Below are positions 1 to 7,883 of a DNA stretch of 36,594 nt, piece by piece. The notes under the pieces were generated by a model. The model was not told the DNA's origin. It saw nothing but the letters and a program-made list of their open reading frames with translations, and searched no databases. The stretch comes from JBHHYS01 sp046757645 (GTDB lineage Bacteria > Acidobacteriota > Terriglobia > Acidiferrales > 2-02-FULL-67-57), in contig JBHHYS010000014.1 of NCBI GenBank assembly GCA_046757645.1, positions 1 through 36,594 on the forward strand, in the 5' to 3' direction. The position numbers and the translations under genes were made by a program. Positions within the stretch are counted from its first letter, which is position 1; every line of letters starts with the position of its first letter.

Positions 1-419
1 CCGCGAACCTTGGTGATGGCGTCGTGCACCTCGGTGTCGGCGCTATAGATACTGATCTGCACTTTGTGGATGCCCAGGGCTTTGAGTTTCTGCACCCGGG
101 CGGCATCAATCAGAATGCCGTTGGTCTTCAGGCTCAGGTCGAAGTGGAGCTGGCGAGCATAGGCCGCCAGCTCAAAGAAATCCCGGCGCAGGAAGATCTC
201 CCCACCGCTGAAGGTGAGGAACAGCGTCCCGGCGTGGGCCAGCTGCTCCAGGATCCGCTTGACCTCGGCGGTCCCCAGCTCCCCGTAGTCTTCGTGGTCC
301 AGATAGCAGTGCACGCAGCGCTCGTTGCAGCGATAGGTGAGGTCGAGATGCACATTCAGAGGGATGTGGCCGGCCACCGACTTCTGGATCAAGCGGGCCA
401 TCACCGGGCGGCTAGTCAT
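1..419 (-). CDS. Radical SAM enzyme, PqqE/SPASM-type, partial at left edge
   Basis: Only the N-terminal 139 residues are inside the window; the gene continues past position 1. The iron-sulfur cluster motif CNERCVHC (Cys31, Cys35, Cys38) sits after a short beta strand, followed by the GGE motif (FSGGEIFLRRDF) that contacts the SAM amino group. Both are standard for the radical SAM superfamily, and the spacing resembles PqqE and other peptide-modifying enzymes. The ATG at 419 overlaps the end of the PqqD-like gene (start 419, stop 412), so the two are translationally coupled. Coupling to a PqqD carrier and an HPr-kinase-like gene supports a role in maturing a ribosomal peptide. The precursor peptide is not visible and may lie beyond the left edge. 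The family call is firm; the substrate is unknown. Confidence 0.9.
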   Translation of the reverse strand, partial: MTSRPVMARLIQKSVAGHIPLNVHLDLTYRCNERCVHCYLDHEDYGELGTAEVKRILEQLAHAGTLFLTFSGGEIFLRRDFFELAAYARQLHFDLSLKTNGILIDAARVQKLKALGIHKVQISIYSADTEVHDAITKVR

Positions 420-714
420 GGCTCACTTCGAGGGCGCGACGCGGGGAGGGCAGCAGCAACTTGTTCGCCTCCAGATGGGCAATCAGCTCCTCGGTGTCGG
501 CCAGCGCGGTTTCCCCGCCCACTTCATATTCCGCCGCCAGTAACTCGGCGATCTCCTCCACGGTGTGCTGTCCGGTGGCGAGCTTCCAGATGAAAGTGGC
601 GGTGCCGTTGAGGTCGTGCAGGACACTGTCCTGGGGCGAAATGATGAACACCTCGCCCTCCAGCTCACGCCAGGCAGCATTCGGGTTCTGGCAGGGACGA
701 TCCTCTCTCTTCAG
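412..714 (-). CDS. PqqD-family peptide carrier
   Basis: A protein of about 100 residues with the PqqD pattern: a first strand (AWRELEGEVFIISPQ), a turn with HDLNGTATFIW, then helices carrying TVEEIAELLAAEYEV and an acidic C-terminal helix. PqqD proteins bind a precursor peptide's leader and present it to the radical SAM partner, here the next gene. There is no in-frame ATG near the expected start. The longer frame from 999 runs across the upstream kinase gene and is not PqqD-like. The best start is CTG at 714, which overlaps the kinase TGA stop as CTGA and would be translationally coupled. An internal GTG would delete part of the first strand. Family call strong, start uncertain. Confidence 0.85.
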   Translation of the reverse strand: MKREDRPCQNPNAAWRELEGEVFIISPQDSVLHDLNGTATFIWKLATGQHTVEEIAELLAAEYEVGGETALADTEELIAHLEANKLLLPSPRRALEVSHD

Positions 715-1496
715 GCCACCACCTCCCAGAAGGCGGGCTCGGGCTGAAACTGCAGTCGGTCGAGGGGGACGGCTTGGATGAGCTCCAGCAGCAGGGCGAG
801 CAATTGGTCGCGGTCCGATTTCCCCTGAGCAAAGAACAATACATTGCCCAGCAGCACCGGGAGCTTTTGCTTCGGAGAAAGTTTTTCCCGCCGGTTTTCC
901 CGTCCTTGCACCAGCACATAGATGCCAGCCAGGGGCGCCCGCCGATTGCTTCCGGCGGCGCGAAACTCCCCCCAGAAGGGGGTGGCGTAGGCGTGCCAAC
1001 CGATCTCCCCCCGGCGGAGCAAGGAAACTTCATCGGTGAGCACGCTCCCCGGCGGGGCCAGCCGCGCCAGCGTACTTTTGCCCGCTCCCGAGCGGCCCAT
1101 GAAGACGTTGGCCCGCTGGTTGCGCACGATGGTGGCGGCGTGCAAGAGAAGGCCGCGGCGCGGGACCAACAACAGGCTGAGCAAAATCCGCAGCAGCGAG
1201 TCCAGGGTCTGCTCGCTTGCCACGCCGGTCAAATAGGCGGCCTGAGGAGTGAGGCGGAGCGAGGCCCCATGGAGGTTATGGGTGAAGCGCACCTCCCGGG
1301 GAGCCGGGACAGCTTCGGAATTGATGGAGACCGGGAATCCAGAAGATGACTCTTCGCAAAAGCCGGCGTAGCGACCCCGGGCTTGCTCGAGCAAAGAGCC
1401 GAGAGGAAATTGCAGTTTGAGAGGAACTCCCCCCACCCGCAAACAGAACCTTTGGCCCTCGCCGTTGGGGTAGCCAACGACATTCAGCTCTGCCAT
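711..1496 (-). CDS. HPr kinase/phosphorylase-like P-loop protein of a PqqD/radical SAM cassette
   Basis: A 261-residue protein. The C-terminal half carries a Walker A loop GRSGAGKST (about residues 134-142) preceded by LLLHAATIVRN, the arrangement found in HPr-kinase-like proteins that sit beside PqqD and radical SAM genes. The N-terminal half is an unassigned alpha/beta domain. HPr kinases phosphorylate a protein serine; in these cassettes the target is unproven and may be the peptide or the carrier. ATG at 1496 is chosen because a convincing promoter lies at 1554-1581, which would exclude the longer TTG start at 1640. A strong purine-rich AAGGAGG sits about 20 bases before the ATG, further than usual, so leader-proximal initiation is a little unclear. 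The gene ends as CTGA with the PqqD gene. Confidence 0.75.
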   Translation of the reverse strand: MAELNVVGYPNGEGQRFCLRVGGVPLKLQFPLGSLLEQARGRYAGFCEESSSGFPVSINSEAVPAPREVRFTHNLHGASLRLTPQAAYLTGVASEQTLDSLLRILLSLLLVPRRGLLLHAATIVRNQRANVFMGRSGAGKSTLARLAPPGSVLTDEVSLLRRGEIGWHAYATPFWGEFRAAGSNRRAPLAGIYVLVQGRENRREKLSPKQKLPVLLGNVLFFAQGKSDRDQLLALLLELIQAVPLDRLQFQPEPAFWEVVA

Positions 1497-1553
1497 CTTA
1501 CCCGCCGGGGCGCCCGATGTTCCTCCTTCTTGCAGCTCGCATCTTCGCAACTC

Positions 1554-1581
1554 AGTATACTTAGGACGGCCCGCAAGGCAA
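1554..1581 (-). promoter_or_regulatory. Sigma-70 type promoter of the HprK-like/PqqD/radical SAM operon
   Basis: Read on the minus strand: -35 TTGCCT, 16-base spacer, -10 TATACT (five of six consensus bases). Transcription would begin near 1547, leaving a leader of about 50 bases before the ATG at 1496. The promoter points away from the tRNA promoter at 1692-1700. Pattern recognition only. Confidence 0.6.
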
Positions 1582-1691
1582 GAATTTTCTCGCTGGAGCG
1601 GCACGCCCTTCGCCTGCCGGCCGAGCCCACCGGCTGTCAATCGAGCTCCTGCGCAGGGAGAGTAGGGCCTTCACGGCCCCCAATTTGAGCG

Positions 1692-1700
1692 TGCTATACT
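1692..1700 (+). promoter_or_regulatory. Extended -10 promoter of tRNA-Arg
   Basis: TG-C-TATACT is an extended -10 element ending 11 bases before the mature 5' end of the tRNA, which is the right distance for transcription to begin just before the tRNA. The nearest -35-like hexamer (TTCACG) is at a poor 19-base spacing, consistent with reliance on the TG extension. Confidence 0.55.
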
Positions 1701-1711
1701 TTGCTTGCAGG

Positions 1712-1788
1712 GGGCGCGTAGCTCAACGGGATAGAGCTTCGGATTTCTAATCCGAGGGTTGCAGGTTCGAATCCTGCCGCGCCCGCCA
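1712..1788 (+). tRNA. tRNA-Arg (anticodon UCU), CCA encoded
   Basis: A full cloverleaf can be drawn. Acceptor GGGCGCG pairs with CGCGCCC (1778-1784); the D stem GCTC/GAGC encloses a loop with GG; the anticodon stem TCGGA/TCCGA encloses TTTCTAA with anticodon TCT (1746-1748). The T stem GCAGG/CCTGC encloses TTCGAAT. The discriminator is G1785 and CCA is encoded at 1786-1788. Anticodon UCU reads AGA/AGG arginine codons. Upstream is an extended -10 promoter; immediately downstream is a short repeat of the tRNA 3' end. Confidence 0.97.
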
Positions 1789-1806
1789 TTCGGGCCGCGC
1801 CCGCCA
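1776..1806 (+). repeat. 13-bp direct repeat of the tRNA 3' end
   Basis: The last 13 bases of the tRNA gene, GCCGCGCCCGCCA (1776-1788), are repeated exactly at 1794-1806, separated by five bases. tRNA 3' ends are common attachment sites for integrative elements, and such duplications can be integration or excision scars. Local slippage in GC-rich DNA would give the same picture. Confidence 0.6.
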
Positions 1807-1912
1807 GTCAACTCCTCATCCGCCAATGAACCCAGCCTCTCGCCCGCGTAGCCGGAAGCGTTCGAGCAGACCGCCTTGAAGCATGTGGCTTGGGCGGGTG
1901 ATGCCCTACGGT

Positions 1913-2869
1913 TTAACTCGGCGGGGGGCGCGCCGCCCGGCGGTGCAGGCGCAGGTAGGAGTCCAGCTCGGTTCGGGTGGGCATAGAAGGCTGCGCGCCG
2001 GGGCGCGTCACCGCCAGGGCTCCGGCGGCGTTGGCAAACCGGGTGGCCTCCAGCAAGGTTTTGCCTTCGAGGAGGGCCACGGCCAGCGCTCCGTTGAAAG
2101 CGTCACCCGCACCGGTGGAGTCCACCGCCTTCACCCGGAAGCCGGGGACATAAATTACCTCCCGGCCACCCTCGCCCAGCAGTGCTCCGCGTTCTCCCAG
2201 CTTCAGAATGACGGCCCGGGGCCCGCGGCGGAGCAGATGGCGGCAAAGCTCGCGCCCGGCGGCGAGGGTGAGCCGGCGCGGGTTGCGCCCGCAAAGCACG
2301 CAGGCTTCTGCTTGGTTGGGGGTGAGCAGGGTGACGCAGCGGAGGAGCCTCTCGGGGAGGGAACGTGCGGGCGCGGGATCGAGAATGAAAGGAACTCCAT
2401 TGCGCGCCGCCATTTCCGCCACCCGAGCAATGGGTGCAGGCGGCACCTCCAGTTGGGCTAGAACCAGGGCGGCCGAGCGGAAGAGCGAGCGACATCGCTT
2501 AATCTCCGCCAACCGCAGGGTCGAGTTGGCTCCCGGGGCGACCACAATTTGGTTTTCGCCGTTCGGGGCTGTCAGCACGAAAGCGACTCCCGTGGGCACA
2601 CCGCGGGCGGTTGCGATCGCCTGGGTGTTGACACCCGCAGCGCGCAAGCTAGCCCGCAGATAGGGCCCAAAGTCGTCGTCGCCGAGTTTCGCCACCATCA
2701 CCGTGGCCACACCCAGCCGCGCCGTGGCCACCGCCTGATTGCCGCCTTTGCCGCCCACGGAGACCTCAAACCGGGCGCTGCTCACCGTCTCCCCGACCAC
2801 CGGAAGCCGTGGAGCGCGCACCACAAAGTCAATGTTCACGCTGCCGACCACCACAACCTTCTTGCGCAT
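1913..2869 (-). CDS. rbsK: Ribokinase (PfkB family)
   Basis: A 318-residue PfkB-family sugar kinase that transfers phosphate from ATP to ribose O5, feeding ribose into the pentose phosphate pool. Visible landmarks are the N-terminal VVVVGSVNIDFVV strand, the first PfkB signature with GGKGGNQAVATARLG (substrate binding, as in RbsK), an NGENQIVVAPGAN strand-turn, and the second signature DSTGAGDAFNGA with the catalytic aspartate. ATG at 2869 is chosen because GGAG sits seven bases before it; the ATG two codons earlier is too close to the same site. No ribose transporter or repressor gene is adjacent, so it probably salvages ribose from nucleosides. Other PfkB sugars cannot be excluded, but the GGKGGNQA motif favours ribose. 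Confidence 0.9.
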   Translation of the reverse strand: MRKKVVVVGSVNIDFVVRAPRLPVVGETVSSARFEVSVGGKGGNQAVATARLGVATVMVAKLGDDDFGPYLRASLRAAGVNTQAIATARGVPTGVAFVLTAPNGENQIVVAPGANSTLRLAEIKRCRSLFRSAALVLAQLEVPPAPIARVAEMAARNGVPFILDPAPARSLPERLLRCVTLLTPNQAEACVLCGRNPRRLTLAAGRELCRHLLRRGPRAVILKLGERGALLGEGGREVIYVPGFRVKAVDSTGAGDAFNGALAVALLEGKTLLEATRFANAAGALAVTRPGAQPSMPTRTELDSYLRLHRRAARPPPS

Positions 2870-3102
2870 TTCCATTCTCCTCGAGGGGCGGGCCGATGCC
2901 CGGGCCAGCCGCAATCACCTGCTTTTGATACACCTACTCGCCCCGAAGCTGCCACACAAATGCAGTCCCTGCGAGGGGCGATGAAAACCCATCTGCCGCC
3001 CCTCCGCCAGGCCCCCTCCTGGCCGGGCCCGTGGGGGGCGCGGGCAGGCGGGGCTTTTTCCGGCCGCCCACCCGGGAGGGTTGTTCTAGGACATTCTCCC
3101 TA

Positions 3103-3132
3103 TTGTTTCCCGCCTCCCCCCGGGTCTAGTAT
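3103..3132 (+). promoter_or_regulatory. Possible promoter of the PilZ-tailed protein gene
   Basis: TTGTTT, an 18-base spacer and TAGTAT lie 43 bases before the ATG at 3175. The hexamers are moderate matches. The remaining divergent intergenic stretch (2870-3174) is very GC-rich, and I see no other confident element in it. Confidence 0.35.
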
Positions 3133-3174
3133 GGAGGCACAACGTCTGGGGGTCGGGGGTGCGGCCCGCATGGG

Positions 3175-5811
3175 ATGAGCGAAGAGAGCAAAACCCGTGC
3201 TGCTCGCGCGTTCGTGCGCAGCCTGAACATCCTACTGAAGTCTGTCCGACTCTACGGGTTCGACCATCACCGCACCTTGGCGCAGTTTGACACCGCCTGG
3301 GAGGAGTTGCGCGCCGCCTTGCCCAGTGAAGGTGAAGCCGGCCTCCTGTTGGGGATTTCCGGCTCCCAGCTCTTGATCGATGGTGTGCCGATCGAGACCA
3401 CGCCGGCCGAGCGCAGCTTCGCGAACATGCTCTCCACTGCCGGGCTAGCCAGCATCGATTTCTCCCCCCACCTGACCCGAAAGGACTTCGCTTGCCTGGT
3501 GCGCACTTTCGCCGCCGGCGCCGCCAAGCCCACCGGCCTGGCCGAGCAATTGAAAGCAGCTCTGGGAGACAGCCGCCAAGCTCCCATCCGCGTCAACGTG
3601 GTTCGCTTTGTGGCCGAGGATGCCGGGTTCGGCGAGGCTCGTGCGGCCGCCCAACTCACGGCCCGCACCCTGGGAGCGGACACGGAGAAAGTTCAAGAGT
3701 GGTTCAACGACCCACAGAAGCTGCTTCAACTCATTGCCGCGGCCGAAGGTGCCCAGACCGAACCTGGGTCCGCGCCCGCAGGCGCTCCCCCCACCCCGGT
3801 GCAACCTGGATCCTCACCGGTGGCCGCCCCGGGGGACGTCGCCGAAACGCCACCGCCACAGGAACAAGACCTCCTGGGCATCATCCGCGTGCTGAGTCAA
3901 CTCAGCGAATCGAGCCGCCAAGCAGGGGCAGCACCTGAGCCCGACCAGATCCAGAAACACCTAGCAGAACTGCCAACGACGGCGCAAGTGACCCTCCCGC
4001 AGGCGCTCGCCGGCCCAGCCGCGGCGACGCCCGCCGAGGAGCCCGATAAACCTATGCTGCTCCGACTGGCCGAGCACCTGGCGATTCGCTTCGCCCTTGA
4101 TCGCTACGAGCGCGGGAAAGTACGGGTCAACGCCGTGCGCGAACTATTGGACCGCATGAACCGGGAAATCGAGACCCTGCGCCAGGTTCTGGGAACCCAC
4201 GAAGACAAAATGGCCCGCGCGGGTTTGTTGGTTGAATCCCACGGGGACATCCTGGACCGACAGTTTTGGGCGGCGGTGCCCGAGGCGACCAAGCTCAGCG
4301 TCCTGCTTTCGCTCCAAGCCTGGTGCATCCCGGCCCGCAACATCCGCCAGTTTATCGAACAATTGCTCGAGCGCGGCGAGGCCGAGAAGGCCCGATCCAT
4401 CCTGCTCAACTACGCCCTGTGCATTCACACGCCCGAGCTGGAGGCACGCCAAAGGACAGCCATGGGTTTGAGCGAACTGGTTGAGCTCTACGCCCGCGCG
4501 GAGGTGGGTTTGCTCGACGCTGCCGTCCTCCACGCCGCCCAGCAGTTGGAGCTGGAATCAGCCCCGGAAATGCAAGGTCTGCTCAACGCCACTTTTACGC
4601 GCCTCAGCCAGAAAGCCGCCAGCGGCCGCGACTACCCGGCCATCGAGCAAGTACTGGCGCGCTTGGAGAGAGTGGAACAGGTTCAACACGCCCTAGCCAA
4701 GGACTTGCGCTCCCGCATCGGGCTGGAAAATCGCCTGCCCGAATTCATCGAGGAAGCCCTGGCGGCTCCCGAGGTGCCGAACGAGTTGATGAAGGTACTG
4801 CGGCACCTACCCGGAGCGGCCGCCGCCCACTTGGCCCTGCGATTCCAGCGATGCTCAAACCGCGCCGAGCGCGACCGCCTGGTGGAGCTGCTCCAAGGAT
4901 TGGGTCCAGAGGGGACCAACCATTTGCGCGAGATGCTTGGCGCCCGGCCTGCGGCGCAAGCTGCCTACGCCGTAGGTTTGCTCAGCCGGCTCGACTTCGC
5001 GGCTCTGGCGGAGCTCTTACCCCAGCAGGTGCGCGGCTGGACCCGCTTCTACCACAACGTGGTGGTGCACCAGTTGGCTTGCGGCGAGGCGCCCGAGCGC
5101 GGTCGCCTGCTCGCGAATTTGCTTAGTGTTCTCCACGCTCGGGTGCTGCCGTCGGCGGTGGACGAGATCGGGATAAGCGGTGACCCCACCACGGCCTCGG
5201 AATTGATCCGCCGCGCCGAGGCGCAGCCACCCCTTGCTGCTTCTCCCCTCGTGCGGGTCAAGGCCATCGAAGCCTTGGGGCGGCTACGGGACTCGTCGGC
5301 GGCACCGTTCCTGCGCCGCCTGGTCGAAGCCAAGCAGCTATGGCGATGGCAGCAGCCGCGCGAGCTCCGCATCGTGGCCGTACAGGCGCTGCTCCACATC
5401 GACCCACCGTGGGCACAGAACTTTCTGCCGGGCAGTGGCCTGACCGCCGAGGAGCTGGCGCAGGGGCCAATTGACCCCGACCCCAATGCGCCTTGGGTGC
5501 GGGAGCGGCGCTACCCGCGCGTCTCGGTCCTGGACGCCCAGCAAGCGGTGGCTAGCACCCCGCGAGGGAGCAGCCGCCTGAAGATCAAGCTGCTCAGCCT
5601 GGGCGGCGTGCTGGCCACGAGCGATCATCCTTTTCCAGTCGGCACCGAAGCGAGAGTCGAAATCCGGTCTGGTTTCCGCCCCTTGCACGCCGAGGTGCTG
5701 GTGCGCGAGGTTCACCGCTGGGAGGTAGGGTTCGAGTTCGTTGAGATCAGCTTAGAGAACCGCTCCAAGCTCCGCCGGCTGCTCGCCGCTGCCGGTGCCC
5801 GTGCTGCCTGA
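3175..5811 (+). CDS. Large helical-repeat protein with C-terminal PilZ-like domain
   Basis: An 878-residue, apparently cytoplasmic protein with no signal peptide. The N-terminal part (about 1-160) is helical and starts with a motif of the SLNILLKSVRLYGFDH type, seen from memory in signalling proteins of Acidobacteria. Then comes a Pro/Ala/Gln-rich linker (about 195-275) and a long all-helical segment with HEAT-like pairs (about 290-760; for example VKAIEALGRLRDSSAAPFL). The C-terminal 100 residues form a beta-rich PilZ-like domain. Its RRYPR box supplies the RxxxR half of the c-di-GMP site, but the second motif reads LLSLGG, without the usual Asp/Asn two residues before the serine. Nucleotide binding is therefore uncertain. 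It is a single-gene transcription unit. Likely role: scaffold or effector in surface behaviour, by inference only. Confidence 0.75.
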   Translation: MSEESKTRAARAFVRSLNILLKSVRLYGFDHHRTLAQFDTAWEELRAALPSEGEAGLLLGISGSQLLIDGVPIETTPAERSFANMLSTAGLASIDFSPHLTRKDFACLVRTFAAGAAKPTGLAEQLKAALGDSRQAPIRVNVVRFVAEDAGFGEARAAAQLTARTLGADTEKVQEWFNDPQKLLQLIAAAEGAQTEPGSAPAGAPPTPVQPGSSPVAAPGDVAETPPPQEQDLLGIIRVLSQLSESSRQAGAAPEPDQIQKHLAELPTTAQVTLPQALAGPAAATPAEEPDKPMLLRLAEHLAIRFALDRYERGKVRVNAVRELLDRMNREIETLRQVLGTHEDKMARAGLLVESHGDILDRQFWAAVPEATKLSVLLSLQAWCIPARNIRQFIEQLLERGEAEKARSILLNYALCIHTPELEARQRTAMGLSELVELYARAEVGLLDAAVLHAAQQLELESAPEMQGLLNATFTRLSQKAASGRDYPAIEQVLARLERVEQVQHALAKDLRSRIGLENRLPEFIEEALAAPEVPNELMKVLRHLPGAAAAHLALRFQRCSNRAERDRLVELLQGLGPEGTNHLREMLGARPAAQAAYAVGLLSRLDFAALAELLPQQVRGWTRFYHNVVVHQLACGEAPERGRLLANLLSVLHARVLPSAVDEIGISGDPTTASELIRRAEAQPPLAASPLVRVKAIEALGRLRDSSAAPFLRRLVEAKQLWRWQQPRELRIVAVQALLHIDPPWAQNFLPGSGLTAEELAQGPIDPDPNAPWVRERRYPRVSVLDAQQAVASTPRGSSRLKIKLLSLGGVLATSDHPFPVGTEARVEIRSGFRPLHAEVLVREVHRWEVGFEFVEISLENRSKLRRLLAAAGARAA

Positions 5812-6024
5812 AATCCCGTGGCCCCGCTGCGGTGGAGGAAGGTCGCGTTCCTGTGGGCGCGCGCAGTTGTCCAGTGCGCGGGCTGTCGAAATCTCCGGCG
5901 TGGAGGCAGCCACGGGCGCCAGCGGCGGGAGGGCTCGGAGGGGCCGCTTGCCCGCATGGGCGTTGCTCCTCCATCACACATCATTCATCGTTCATCGTTG
6001 GGACAAAGCAGGAGGGGAGAGGGA

Positions 6025-6567
6025 ATGAAGCGCGTAGCCATTGTGGTGGGCCCCGATTACGAAGATTCTGAGTTCCAACAACCCTACGATTTTCTGAAAG
6101 AGAACGGCTGCACAGTGGACGTGATTGGCACGGAGAAGGGCCAGAAGCTCGAGGGCAAGCGCCGCCGCAGCCGCACCCAGAGCTCCCACGGGGTTGCTGA
6201 AGTGAGGCCGGAAGACTACGACGCCTTGGTAATTCCCGGCGGCTACGCCCCCGACAAGCTGCGGCTGAATAAAAACATGGTGGGGTTCGTGCGGCAAATC
6301 TTCCAGATGGGCAAGCCCGTCTTCGCCATCTGCCACGCGGGGCAGCTACTGATTGAGGCCGATGTGGTGCGAGGCAGAACCTTGACCGCCTGGCCCTCCA
6401 TCTGGACGGACTTGAGGAATGCCGGGGCCACAGTGGTGGATGAGCCCTTGGTCAAAGACGACAACCTCTACACCTCGCGCCGGCCGGCGGACCTGCCGCC
6501 GTTCCTCCGTGCCCTGGGGGAAGCGCTCGGGCTCGTGGTGCGAGAAGAAACCAGCGTGAGGAAGTAA
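6025..6567 (+). CDS. DJ-1/PfpI family protein (type 1 glutamine amidotransferase fold)
   Basis: A 180-residue protein of the DJ-1/PfpI superfamily. The nucleophile elbow AICHAGQLL carries Cys103, and the upstream ALVIPGGYAPDKLR loop contributes the acid and oxyanion residues. PfpI-like members act as glyoxalases/deglycases or stress proteins; old 'protease' annotations are doubtful. There is no signal peptide, so it is cytoplasmic. The ATG at 6025 follows a strong GGAGGGGAGAGGGA site. The frame upstream back to 5818 is GC-rich open sequence rather than protein-like. Only one base separates it from the next gene, an exported PEBP protein, so the two are probably co-transcribed. Exact substrate unknown. 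Confidence 0.88.
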   Translation: MKRVAIVVGPDYEDSEFQQPYDFLKENGCTVDVIGTEKGQKLEGKRRRSRTQSSHGVAEVRPEDYDALVIPGGYAPDKLRLNKNMVGFVRQIFQMGKPVFAICHAGQLLIEADVVRGRTLTAWPSIWTDLRNAGATVVDEPLVKDDNLYTSRRPADLPPFLRALGEALGLVVREETSVRK

Positions 6568-6568
6568 G

Positions 6569-7135
6569 GTGAAGTCAGCAATGGCCGCTCGCGCCGGGGG
6601 AATCGTCTGGCTGCTGCTGGGCAGTTTGCTGTGGGCCGGCGCACCCAGCACCCCAGCAGAAGGAGGCAAAGCGATGACTTTTGAACTGAAAAGCAAGGCG
6701 TTTGCTCCGGGGGCCAACATCCCCAAGAAGTTCACCTGCGATGGGCCCGACGTCTCGCCGGCGTTGAGTTGGAGTGAGCCGCCGAGGGGCACGCAAAGCC
6801 TGAGTTTGATCATGGACGACCCCGACGCCCCGGTGGGCACTTGGGTGCACTGGGTGCTCTACGACCTGCCCGCGAACACGCGCGAACTACCGGAAGGGGT
6901 CCCCAAAGAGAACGAACTCCCGAATGGCGCCCGCCAGGGCCGCAATGACTTTGGCAAGGCTGGTTACGGCGGTCCCTGCCCGCCCCCGGGCCCGCCCCAT
7001 CGTTACTTTTTCAAGCTCTACGCCCTCGACGCCAAGACCAACCTCAAGTCCGGCGCCACCAAAGCCGAGCTGGAAAGGGCTCTGAAAGGCCACCTGCTGG
7101 CGCAAGCTGAGTTGATGGGCAGCTACAAACGCTAG
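6569..7135 (+). CDS. Exported YbhB/YbcL (PEBP, Raf-kinase-inhibitor-like) protein
   Basis: A 188-residue phosphatidylethanolamine-binding-protein homologue. Family landmarks are the DDPDAPVGTWVHWVLYDLP segment, forming part of the anion pocket, and the PPHRYFFKLYALD strand with the conserved His-Arg. Its N-terminus (IVWLLLGSLLWAGAPST) is a probable signal peptide, so it should be periplasmic or secreted. The GTG at 6569 has AGGAAG seven bases upstream and starts one base after the PfpI gene ends. An ATG at 6581 is an alternative that would still leave the signal. Bacterial members have no settled function; ligand binding or stress protection is usual speculation. Confidence 0.9.
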   Translation: MKSAMAARAGGIVWLLLGSLLWAGAPSTPAEGGKAMTFELKSKAFAPGANIPKKFTCDGPDVSPALSWSEPPRGTQSLSLIMDDPDAPVGTWVHWVLYDLPANTRELPEGVPKENELPNGARQGRNDFGKAGYGGPCPPPGPPHRYFFKLYALDAKTNLKSGATKAELERALKGHLLAQAELMGSYKR

Positions 7136-7163
7136 CCCCTGCCCGGCGCCAAACCCGGGGGGA

Positions 7164-7883
7164 TTACGGGGGTGTCCCCGCTTTTGGCCTTGTGGGGAGT
7201 CTCGGTCTGGGCGCTCGGGACGGAGTAGAGGCCCCACCGTAATAGATGGGGCCCTGGTTCCAAATCGGTCCTGTGGTGCGGCCAGGACCGAGGGCTGAAG
7301 GCGTGCCCCGCGTCACCGGTTTTCTTCCCTGCGGTTGCTGATACGGGACCCTCAGGTCATCGAGCAAGCGGAGCGTGATCGGCATCTCACCCTTTAGCGC
7401 GGGGCGCGGCCCACGCATGGGCAGCGTTATCAACTTTACCGGCCAGAGAAGAGGGATTACCCACCCGAGCGCGTCACGCTTGGCGTGGCCCCGGCCCAGA
7501 ATCTTTCCTTCGCGGTCAACTTTGAAGCTACGAACGGTGATCACTTTGGTCTCAACCGGAACGTCGCCCCGAGGGAGAATCAATCGGTCGAACTCCAGTT
7601 TGATCCAGCCTTTGCCCACAAACCGACCCGGGTCACGATACTCGACCAGGCGACCCACAAAGTAGGAGCCCCGGGGAAGGGCAATGCGGCCGAACTGCCG
7701 TATGGATCGGGCCTGGCAGGTGAGCGGGTCGCCGAGCTGCGCGGTGCGGGAAGAGAAGTTCGGCTCGCTGATCGTACACGGGAGGAGTGTTCCAGCTCCG
7801 AGCACGATCTGCTGCGCAGACAGATCGAGCCGCGGCACCAGAAAAGCCATCACCAGCATGACGAGTGGAATATTTCTAGCCAT
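7164..7883 (-). CDS. Exported protein of unknown function, 'GDP...LP.GS' domain type
   Basis: A 239-residue protein. A signal peptide (MARNIPLVMLVMAFLVPRLDLSAQQ) is followed by a beta-rich domain with VLGAGTLLPCTI, QLGDPLTC, IALPRGSYFVGRL and LEFDRLILPRGDVPV. The C-terminal 60 residues are rich in Pro, Arg, Gly and Thr and look disordered. The same strand-turn pattern occurs in the product of 8461-9105, so the two are distant paralogues. The pattern recalls the extracytoplasmic beta-barrel of VirB10/TrbI-like proteins and may be a cell-envelope module, but no catalytic residue is evident. The start is fixed by AGGAGG six bases before the ATG. A candidate promoter lies at 8059-8087, giving a long leader. 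Confidence 0.7.
   Translation of the reverse strand: MARNIPLVMLVMAFLVPRLDLSAQQIVLGAGTLLPCTISEPNFSSRTAQLGDPLTCQARSIRQFGRIALPRGSYFVGRLVEYRDPGRFVGKGWIKLEFDRLILPRGDVPVETKVITVRSFKVDREGKILGRGHAKRDALGWVIPLLWPVKLITLPMRGPRPALKGEMPITLRLLDDLRVPYQQPQGRKPVTRGTPSALGPGRTTGPIWNQGPIYYGGASTPSRAPRPRLPTRPKAGTPP

Noticed and set aside
1497..1640. Longer start (TTG 1640) for the HPr-kinase-like protein
   Set aside because: The promoter at 1554-1581 would start transcription downstream of it, and the extra 48 residues are not domain-like.
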